The position numbers and the translations under genes were made by a program. 64,000 bases of DNA, taken from contig JAHQIY010000009.1 in the NCBI GenBank assembly GCA_019054805.1, positions 310,001 to 374,000 on the forward strand. The letters are read 5' to 3'. The notes under the pieces were generated by a model. It made no database searches. It was given only the letters and a program-made list of their open reading frames with translations, and had not been told where the DNA came from. Shown here piece after piece: positions 54,605 through 64,000 of the stretch. Every line of letters starts with the position of its first letter. Positions within the stretch are counted from its first letter, which is position 1. This DNA is from Brachionus manjavacas (lineage: Eukaryota > Rotifera > Eurotatoria > Ploima > Brachionidae).

Positions 54605-55452
54605 ATTTTAGTAGAGAGCGCATTTAGTATATGGGAATGTTGAAAGGGTAATCAAACTGATCAGATCAAATAATATTTCTAAGGCTCTTTCAATTAAAAA
54701 AAAAAACAAAAAAAAAATTATTAACTTCATTTGTTTATTTTTAAATCGGCTTAGAACATTAGACATTCTATTAAATAGCTTTATTCAATTAAATAGCTAA
54801 ATTTGCAGTTTTATTAGAATTTGGTAAAAAAAATAAATATGTTGTAGTCCTTATTATGACTAAATCTACTTTCCAAAAGTATTAAGTTTTGCTGTGTATA
54901 CCTGAAAACCACACAGTTAATTTCTGAATGGACTTCAAGTATAAAATCATAGTGTAAAAAAAGGTAAATATATTATAAAGGTAAAAAGGTATAATATATA
55001 TAATAATATAATCATAATGTAAATTCTAAGATAATTTAGTTTGGAGATCACAATTATTATTTCTCTTTATTTGTTTTCTCTTTTCTCTTTTCTTTATAAT
55101 TTTTAAATGCTAGAAGCGGCCACAGTGATTAATAAAGTTTATAAAATATATATTTTACTTTCATTTAATTTTCCCTTCCCTTAGATCTTTACCCCAATCT
55201 GATTTAAAGACAAGTCAAGCCGTACTGTACTTTAAAAAATAGATTAAATAAAATTTAAAAAAATAATTTTCAATATTTTTTTCAAATGTACAAATAAAAA
55301 TAAAACTCATTCTATTTCACTATCAAGTTTAATTTCAAATATGAAAATGCTTGCAATATGAACTTAAAATTATTTTCTTTTTAGGACTGAAAAAATAATT
55401 TGAAACATCGTACTTTTTTAATGAAATTTCAACACAAAAAATTAAACCATTA
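54605..55452 (+). repeat. dispersed repeat R1, copy 2, interrupted by a nested insertion
   Basis: Left part 54605-54838 and right part about 55232-55452 match the continuous copy at 33802-34283. About 395 bp of unrelated sequence sits between them, and about 25 bp (GGATACATTTTGTAATTCAA region) is missing near the right end. Confidence 0.78.
54838..55232. mobile_element. nested insertion in repeat R1
   Basis: Present in this copy of R1 and absent in copy 1, so its edges are defined by comparison. No inverted repeat or coding frame is recognised. A pyrimidine-rich tract (TTTTCTCTTTTCTCTTTTC) and TTAGAAGCGGCC-like GC islands are inside. Class unknown. Confidence 0.55.
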
Positions 55453-55895
55453 TTTTAGAATTACAAACAAAATTTTTTTAAATTTGCAATCAGAAGCTTT
55501 AGTTCGATACAGATAAAAGATCAAAATATTACTTTTGAAAAACAAGCCAGGTAACTTATTATTATTTTACCTTAATAAAGATAATTAGTTAAATTATTAT
55601 AGATAATAATAAAATACTGTGTCAATTCTTTAGTATTTAGAAAAAAAGAAAAGAATTATGTTTTAGTGTCAAGATTATCGAATATTATTATATTTATTTA
55701 AACAAAGACAAACAACATATTGAAGCTTCAAACAAAAATGTATTTAGAATACAAATAATTTTTAAAAAAAAATGGTTTTGGAAGATACAATCATTTTGGA
55801 ATTGTAATGGCGAAAGGCAAAACTAAATCGTGTAAAAAGATCAAAAGGCAAATTATAGTCGATCTAAAATCCCTCAACGATAGATGGAATATTTC

Positions 55896-56950
55896 GTAGT
55901 AGTAGTAGTAGTTTTGACTGTAGCTGGCTAGCCAGCGAGTGTGTTGATAAGGCACACTATGACAGCTGATGTGTTCGATTGCTGCTCATCTAGAAATAAA
56001 TTCCTGCTTTAAAGCTGTTAACATTCGGGGCTTAAACTAACTGATTTGGCAGTGAGTTCCATTTGTTAGCGGTTCTGTTGAAAAAAAAGTTATCTCTATG
56101 TTGGAGCCTCGAAATTTCTTTGTGATATTTGAAGCAGTGACCTCTTCCTTTGATTTTGGTGACATTAAAATTGTTGCTTTTATCAACCATTACTATTCCA
56201 TGCATGAACTTGTATAATTGAATTAGATCACCTCTTTTTCTTCTTTCCACCAGATTTGGAATGTTCAAAGCCTTCAATCTGTTTTCATACGATTTGTTTC
56301 TAATTGAAAAAACAAATTTCGTAGCTCTGCGTTGAATCCTCTCAAGATTCTCACAATCCGACTTAAGAAATGGAGACCATACAGGCACAGCAAATTCCAA
56401 AAGAGGACGAACAAAAGTTAAATACAATGATCTAAATAACTTACAATCAAAACGAGCGAATGATTTCCTGATGCGACCCAACATTTGATTTGCTTTGTTT
56501 GTAGCCTCTATCACTTGATTTTTCCATTTGAGATTTGTATTGAAGATACCTCCAAGATCTCTTTCGGTTTCAGACGTTGATAACTGTTTACCATTAATAA
56601 AATAAGTGAATTCTTTGTTTTTATGACCGTAATGCATAACCACACATTTTGATGTGTTGAAGAGAAGAAGCCAATCTTGAGTCTACTTGAAAATTAAATC
56701 TAAATCTGATTGTAGTTTCACTTCGCTTATTTCTGAAACAGTTTGCGAGAATATTTTAGTATCATCTGCAAACATTTTGACAACATTCTCTATTTATTTT
56801 GGTAGATCATTGATATACAAAACGAACAAAAGTGGACCAATCACTGATCCTTGTGGTACACCGCTAAAAATCTCAACCCAATCCGACAAAATTTCACCTT
56901 GAACAACTCGTTGTCTTCTTTTTTTCAAGAAAGCTTCAATCCATTTTATT
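55896..56950 (-). mobile_element. 5'-truncated LINE (family A, copy 2)
   Basis: Same family as the element at 6.5 kb: (TAG)n at 55897, the hairpin 3' UTR, and an open RT C-terminal frame at 56643-56032 (FVRPLLEFAVPVWSPFL, ERRKRGDLIQLYKFMHG). Upstream, FADD and the SGVPQGSV block are separated by an in-frame TAA at about 56795. Similarity ends at about 56950 within the motif-A linker, so it is 5'-truncated. Confidence 0.9.
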
Positions 56951-57192
56951 TGTTTTTTTTTCCAATTTCTTTTTCTGTTAGTTAAAAAAAGTATTTAGAA
57001 AATTCTAGTTTAATTTTTCTGTAGTTTTCATTTTGATGTATTCTAGGCAATCGGTGTTTAGTCACTAATACAACTGTTAACTTGCTTCGACAATTTTTTC
57101 ATTTTAATTAGTGAAATTAAGAGATCAAAATCCATCTCATCAAATCTTAAATACTCAGCTAACTTTTGAAAGCTGGATTTGTTGCTTAAATT

Positions 57193-57480
57193 TTTAGTCT
57201 CAATATCATTGCGCTCAAAAGATGTTCATATCTTGTAAGACCAGTAGAAAAAGTAACAAAACAAAAACTTGTACAAGCGGTAACAAGGGACATAAGGGGA
57301 AAAGTAAAAAAAATAAATTGGATTAGTCAAGAAAACCTTGCCATCAATTTTAAAACAAATCTCGAAAAAGATAATTTCACTTCTTTGAATGGGATGTTCA
57401 AAGATGCGTCAAACATATACAGTCAATATTGTAATGAATTCAATGCCTTTAAAGCGACAGTAACTAGCGAAAATGGGTGA
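57193..57480 (+). other. open coding-like stretch without start codon
   Basis: The frame reads ALKRCSYLVRPVEKVTKQKL and then RDIRGKVKKINWISQENLAI, ending DASNIYSQYCNEFNAFKATV..ENG stop. The composition is closer to coding DNA than the flanks. No start codon near the beginning and no recognised family; it could be an exon or a transposon piece. Confidence 0.25.
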
Positions 57481-57628
57481 AAAGTATACAAAAAAAGGAA
57501 TAGATGCGAATTTTCACTTTCCAATTTGTTAGTTAAATTTATTTTGGTAATTCTAGCTCTGTTAATTTTATGTTAAAATTTTTGTCTCAAAGATATTAAA
57601 GATATATAAAAAATACTGTTTTTGGTTA

Positions 57629-57680
57629 ATTTATTTATTTATTTATTTATTGAATTGAATTAACCTCCTTTAAGGAGAAG
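57629..57680 (-). repeat. retroelement 3' end with TTTA-type tail (family E)
   Basis: (TTTA)n at 57629-57651, then GAATTAACCTCCTTTAAGGAG with the CTCCTTTAAGGAG palindrome. It matches the plus-oriented end at 50780-50830. Confidence 0.6.
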
Positions 57681-58058
57681 TAAAAGAAAATAAAGATAAA
57701 ATTTTTTTTTTTGTGTTTTTGTGTTTTTTTAAAAAATGAAAAATTATTATCTAAAAATAAAATTACAAAAATAAAAAAGGAACATTAGTTCGAAAATAGA
57801 AAAAGGGATGAAAGTTAGAAAGCAAGATAATTCGGACCAAAATTCATGAATTTCTTTTATTTTGAATTAGCTCATTTAGGAGAGTTCTGTAATGTTTTAA
57901 TTTTAAATTGCAAAGACATAACCAAATTGAATCAGATATGCCATCATTAGAAATCAGATTAATCTTAAGATTTTCTTTAAGTTGGTTTATATTTTGGTTA
58001 ATGCAAAAATAAAATGTAAAATTGTATTCTCGTATACATGACATGTTTAATCTTATAC

Positions 58059-58076
58059 ATGTATACTAGTATACAT
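58059..58076. repeat. perfect 18-bp palindrome
   Basis: ATGTATACTAGTATACAT, embedded in further GTATAC and ACATGT repeats from 58030 to 58090. It lies about 35 bp outside the hAT-like left end. Confidence 0.75.
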
Positions 58077-58308
58077 ATTTTGTATACGATCATGCATGTT
58101 TTAAAAATACATTGGTGGAGCCAGAAAGTTGAAGATGGTGTGGCGAACTTCAGGACCAAAGAAGAGGGGATAGAATTGGTGCGTTGAAGGAGGCTTTATA
58201 AAAAAGACTGAATTTTAAAATTAGGCTTTTAAAAATATGTTATTTTTTTTTCAAAATTCAAAACATAGTAGAGCAAAAAATTAAAATTAATTGAAAAAAT
58301 TTAACTAA

Positions 58309-58530
58309 TTAAACAAGATCAAATAAATTATTAAAAAAATCAAGTCTTCTATTTTTTTGCCTAGCAAAAATATCAACAATTTTGTAAACGTCAATTTCTT
58401 GAAATTCAGATGACTCAATATTCATGAGGTTTATTTTATTTAATCTTTCTTGGCCAGTCCTGCTTCGGAGACAATATTTTATTCTTTTTAAAGCAGAAAA
58501 AGTTCTCTCTGCCTTCGCATTTGAAGTTAA
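58309..58530 (-). pseudogene. hAT transposase C-terminal dimerisation domain
   Basis: An open frame of 73 aa bounded upstream by an AG: TSNAKAERTFSALKRIKYCL, RTGQERLNKINLMNIESSEF, IVDIFARQKNRRLDFF, then stop. The NAxAERxFSxLxRIK..LR..xGxxRLxxLxxxxI pattern is the diagnostic hAT C-terminal (dimerisation) region. The catalytic N-terminal part is absent from the flanking DNA. Confidence 0.8.
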
Positions 58531-59342
58531 CTTTATTTAAAAGCAGTTAAGTTAATGAAATACATTTTTTATCCGTCGAAAATATTAAGAAAAAAAATAA
58601 TTTTTTAGACAAGAAAAAGGAGCATTTAAAAAAAAAAATATTGTTTTATTGATCAAAAAAATTCGGCCGCTAGTTTCTCATAAAATAAAAAGCTTTAATC
58701 AATAAATAATTAATTAATAATTTTATTAAGTACATATGTACATGTTTATTTGGATTTTTAAAGAATCAAATAAATGAAGATTTTTGTTTTTATTTTGTGT
58801 TTTATTTTTTTCTACAGTTGACTGAAAAAAAGAGAGATAAAAACAATTTTTCTTTTTTAATTTAAATTTTTAACAATTTTATCCTACGGTCACACTAAAT
58901 CAATGCAAAATCAATTATCAAAAAAATTTAAAAAAATAATTTAGTAGAATAGGATAAATTTAATTTGTGAATCGGAGCCAAAAATTAAAAAAAAGTATTA
59001 AAAGTAAATTTTGTCGACTAATTAATAATATAATAAATAAATATTTGACAATTGGCTTTAGAAAAAAAATCAAAACTTACTCAACACAAAACTCTGTTCA
59101 ATTTTTTGATTAACTTTAAAAATAAATTTTACCCGATTCTTTAAATATTGATTTTTCAGATAGATAAAGACACTTTAAATATTTGTCAAAAATAAAAAAA
59201 AGCATAATAAATTTTTAATAATGAAGATTTTTTTTCTCATGATTAAAAATTTTATCGTGAATTAATTAAATAAATTTTATTTAAATTTTTAATTGACTAC
59301 TTAAACATGTTGGTGAATAAAAAAAAAAGTTAACTAGAAAGG

Positions 59343-59681
59343 CTATGATTCAACTTTGACAAAAACTTTTGGCTTGGAGAAAATTTTGATCGCCTCATCG
59401 ATCTGAATTAGTCTCTTTTCCATTTCACTTTTGGTTGACTGAATCCTAAAAGTGTCATTTCTAATGGGCAAGCTGTTCAATTCGGACAATAATTTTTTAT
59501 GCGCTAGATTACATTAAATTTTTTAATTTAAATTAAAAAAATAAAGAAGCCTACTTTCTTGGAGTAAATTAAGAAGGCCAATTCTTTCATCATCGGACAG
59601 TTTTCTGTGTCCCGGTGGTTGTTCGGGATCAGGCATGTTTTTAACATACTCATCAGCGGATTTTTTTTTTAACAAACAAAT
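59343..59681 (-). pseudogene. enkurin-domain gene fragment (ENKD1-like), two 3' exons
   Basis: Exons 59681-59555 and 59503-59343 (intron 51 bp) join in frame: SADEYVKNMPDPEQPPGHRK, LSDDERIGLLNLLQETHKKL, LSELNSLPIRNDTLRIQSTK, EAIKIFSKPKVFVKVES stop; 95 aa, no disruption. This is the C-terminal enkurin domain of ciliary/microtubule-binding proteins; PPGH and DTLR-IFSKPKVFVK suggest the ENKD1 branch. No upstream exon or initiating ATG is recognisable in the next 1.2 kb, which ends at the ACAT1 start on the other strand. So either the 5' exons are lost or very diverged, or these exons were captured by the surrounding hAT-like element. Function here is doubtful. Confidence 0.6.
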
Positions 59682-59885
59682 CTTTATTTTTTCAAATTGA
59701 ATTTTTATCGGTTTATTTATTAAATGATATAAAATATTTTAAGATTCGAATACTGTAATTTTTAAAATATTTGATTCAAGTATCTATCTATAGGCAATTG
59801 AGACCTAGAACTGTGGCTGCGCCACAATACCTCAAAAGATTGTGTGGCAATCGCCACACTTCGCCATAAAGTAGCTCCACCATTG

Positions 59886-60938
59886 TTCATCTATACCATT
59901 TCTTCAATATTACGCTAAACCTAGTAAAGCGCTTAAAATCATGAAAAATTTCCATTGATGAATACCATTTTGTAGTTCAGCTATCTAATTATTATATTTT
60001 TCAGACCGAAATTAGAATTGTTGAAATCTTTGGTTATTCCCTAAAAAAATTTCAAAAATGAATAATGAAAGTAAAATCGGTTTTAAAACTATTTCATAAT
60101 ATTTTTTTGATATGTAAAAGTTTGAATTAAAAAAAAATGATAAATTACTTAGCTTTTTCTTTTTAATATGCTATTTAGTGAAAAATTTTGTACTAAAAAT
60201 GTGAAAAGTCTTGTTTTGAAAAATTTTTTAATTATTTTAAATTAGCAAAATTGAACTTTATAATAAGAAAAAAAAAGCAAAGTAATTTAATTCAAAAGCT
60301 TGTCAATATCATTCTAAAGTTCTTTAAAAAACCCATTTCAAAAAAAAAAGTTGCCATACAGTCCAGACCGTCCTACTTCTCATTTTCATTTTTTCATCTT
60401 AATGGCTTACTACCTTAGATGACAGTATTTTCAAGTTAAAGCTGAATGTCGTGTGTTTTTTAGCTCTATAAGACATGAATGATTCAAGACAGGAATCGAA
60501 TTTCTTGATGATAGTTAATGAAAGATTATCAATCATAATTAATCTAACTTATTAAAAATTAACTTATTCACATTTTTAGTAGTTAAATTTTGAAATTAAA
60601 ATCATCAAATTACATTTTTCATTCAATAAAAAATTTTTTTTTGTTAAAAATTATTGTTCATAAATTTTACTTAATTTTGTTTAGTTTTATTTAAAAATTT
60701 TGCAAAAAAATTCAAACAACGCTAATCTCTATATGATGTTTACAAAAACGAGTGCATAAGTTTTTTAATCTTTATATCTGCATTACACACCCTTTGCAGT
60801 TTGTCAAAACAAATTCGCTTAATCAGGCTATAAGAGTTGTTCAGCTTCTTTCATAATGTTAATTTAATTTCATTATTATTTTAGTTGCAAAAATTTAAAT
60901 AAAATTTAAAAAAAATATCTTTTATTTTTCAATTAAAT
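59886..60938. other. intergenic upstream of ACAT1
   Basis: AT-rich. A higher-complexity patch at about 60340-60480 has no recognised feature. It contains the promoter of ACAT1. Confidence 0.5.
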
Positions 60939-62643
<1,705 letters not shown>

Positions 62644-62812
62644 ATCATTTTTAGCTTTTCTTCTTCTTATTTTGATTAATAAAGTTTTGATCTATCTCTA
62701 TAAATTTATTAACAATTAAATTTTTATTTTTGATTTCATTATTTTTTTTAATTCCTGAAAAATTGCAGCAAAAAAATTTGAAAATATAAAATTATGAAAT
62801 GGAAATGTAAAA
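62644..62812. other. short spacer between ACAT1 and a LINE
   Basis: 3' UTR of ACAT1 and AT-rich sequence; the LINE tail starts at 62813. Confidence 0.6.
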
Positions 62813-64000
62813 TAGTAGTAGTAGTAGCAGTTTTGGCTGTAGCTGGCTAGCCAGCGACTGCGCTGATAAGGCACACTATGACAGCTGATGTGTTTGATTG
62901 CTGCTCATCTAGAAATAAATTCCTGCTTTAAAGCTGTTAACATTCGGGGCTTAAACTAACTGATTTGGCAGTGAGTTCCATTTGTTAGCGGTTCTGTTGA
63001 AAAAAAAGTTATCTCTATGTTGGACCTTCGAAATTTCTTTGTGATATTTGAAGCACTGACCTCTTCCTTGGATTTTGGTGACATTAAAATTGTTGCTTTT
63101 ATCAACCAATTCTATTCCATGCATCAACTTGAATAATTGAATTAGATCACCTCTTTTTCTTCTTTCCACCAGATTTGGAATGTTTAAAGCCTTCAATCTG
63201 CTTTCATACGGTTTATTTCTAATTGAAGAAACAAATTTCGTAGCTCTGCGTTGAATCCTCTCAAGATTCTCACAATCCGACTTAAGAAATGGAGACCATA
63301 CAGGCACAGCAAATTCCAAAAGAGGACGAACAAAAGTTAAATACAATGATCTAAATAACTTACAATCAAAACGAATGAATGATTTCCTGATGCGACCCAA
63401 CATTTGATTTGCTTTGTTTGTAGCCTCTATCACTTGATTTTTCCATTTGAGATTTGTATTGAAGATACCTCCAAGATCTCTTTCGGTTTCAGACGTTGAT
63501 AACTGTTTACCATTAATAAAATAAGTGAATTCTTTGTTTTTATGACCGTAATGCATAACCACACATTTTGATGTGTTGAAGAGAAGAAGCCAATCTTGAG
63601 TCCACTTGAAAATTAAATCTAAATCTGATTGTAGTTTCACTTCGCTTATTTCTGAAACAGTTTGCGAGAATATTTTAGTATCATCTGCAAACATTTTGAC
63701 AACATTCTCTATTTATTTTGGTAGATCATTGATATACAAAACGAACAAAAGTGGACCAATCACTGATCCTTGTGGTACACCGCTAAAAATCTCAACCCAA
63801 TCCGACAAAATTTCACTTTGAGCAACTCGTTGTCTTCTATTTTTCAAGAAAGCTTCAATCCATTTTAGTGTCAGACCATCAAAGCCATACGCTTTCAATT
63901 CAGCTATTAGTCGTCTGTGCGGAACAGTATCAAATGCTTTCGCAAAATCTAGCAGAATTACATCAACAGGAAAACTTTTGTCTAGACTCATTGAGATGAA
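62813..64000 (-). mobile_element. LINE (family A, copy 3), cut by the window end
   Basis: Starts with the (TAG)n tail and the hairpin 3' UTR. The RT frame is open in two pieces, 63694-62951 and 63991-63713 (ILLDFAKAFDTVPHRRLIAE, SGVPQGSVIGPLL), divided by a TAA just before the FADD box. The element continues beyond 64000. It is closer to copy 2 than to copy 1 (both have TCTAGAAATAAATTCCTGC in the 3' UTR). Confidence 0.9.

Larger units (their letters stand above)
56951..58109. other. AT-rich intergenic with relics
   Basis: Contains an unassigned open stretch (57193-57480), a LINE-type 3' tail (57629-57680) and a palindrome (58059-58076). Confidence 0.45.
58110..59885 (-). mobile_element. internally deleted hAT-like element enclosing enkurin exons
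   Basis: The left end starts CATTGGTGGAGCCAGAAAG with TGGTGTGGCGAA inside. The right end in reverse complement starts CAATGGTGGAGCTACTTTA with GAAGTGTGGCGA inside, so the two look like the ends of one element. Near the right end are GTGGCTGCGCCAC and GTGTGGCAATCGCCACAC hairpins. Inside are the last exon of a hAT transposase (58309-58530) and two exons of an enkurin-domain gene (59343-59681). No 8-bp target duplication is visible. The two ends could belong to separate old insertions. Confidence 0.5.

Noticed and set aside
56687..56902. Plus-strand frame repeated at 63606-63821
   Set aside because: Antisense of the LINE RT domain in copies 2 and 3.
57844..58044. 66-codon minus frame (LKHYRTLLNELIQNKR)
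   Set aside because: It may be the C-terminus of a retroelement belonging to the tail at 57.63 kb, but the evidence is too thin to call.

Overview
This is a strongly AT-rich, intron-containing animal genome window. Introns are mostly 50-65 bp with GT..AG borders, genes are compact, and metazoan families are present: mitochondrial PheRS, RIOK1, LPCAT1/2 with EF-hands, SETD4, an LRR-Ig receptor and an enkurin-domain fragment. Truncated LINEs and DNA transposons fill much of the rest. The composition, tiny introns and repeat load fit a small invertebrate such as a monogonont rotifer (Brachionus-like). That placement is inference; nothing here is diagnostic of a species.

Layout. 1-3.4 kb: a MITE and a four-exon coiled-coil gene. 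3.4-10.4 kb: two LINEs, the second (minus strand) nearly full length. 11.7-15.6 kb: a RING-finger gene (+) and a nine-exon LPCAT1/2-type acyltransferase with C-terminal EF-hands (-). 15.65-24.65 kb: 9 kb with no gene I can support, but with an RFX-type X-box and two predicted RNA-like folds. 24.65-26.74 kb: an intronless LRR-Ig receptor. 28.5-30.8 kb: an unrecognised multi-pass membrane protein (-). 31.9-35.6 kb: a transposon cluster (dead Tc1/mariner, fold-back element, LINE stub, MITE). 36.1-41.0 kb: FARS2 and RIOK1 in tandem (+). 42.2-46.7 kb: scrambled LINE debris, a tandem repeat of about 180 bp and a MITE. 46.77-48.50 kb: a Merlin/ISXO2-like transposon with perfect 8-bp target duplications, arrays of GTGACC motifs at both ends and an unusual zinc-finger tail. 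49.1-53.5 kb: a small heat-shock protein with two alpha-crystallin domains (-), a 58-aa membrane microprotein (+) and SETD4 with an intron-split start codon (-). 54-57 kb: duplicated repeats and a LINE. 58.1-59.9 kb: an internally deleted hAT-like element that encloses two clean enkurin-domain exons. 60.9-62.6 kb: mitochondrial acetoacetyl-CoA thiolase (+). 62.8 kb to the end: another copy of the LINE.

The host genes do not form one pathway: lipid remodelling (LPCAT), mitochondrial translation (FARS2), ribosome maturation (RIOK1), protein methylation (SETD4), proteostasis (sHSP), ketone/isoleucine metabolism (ACAT1) and cell-surface recognition (LRR-Ig). The most distinctive content is in the mobile elements: the Merlin derivative with its accessory protein, the hAT element enclosing ciliary-gene exons, LINE copies sharing one nonsense codon next to the RT active site, and a MITE family with three copies. 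Exon borders were read by hand from splice sites and frame continuity; no alignment program or database was used.
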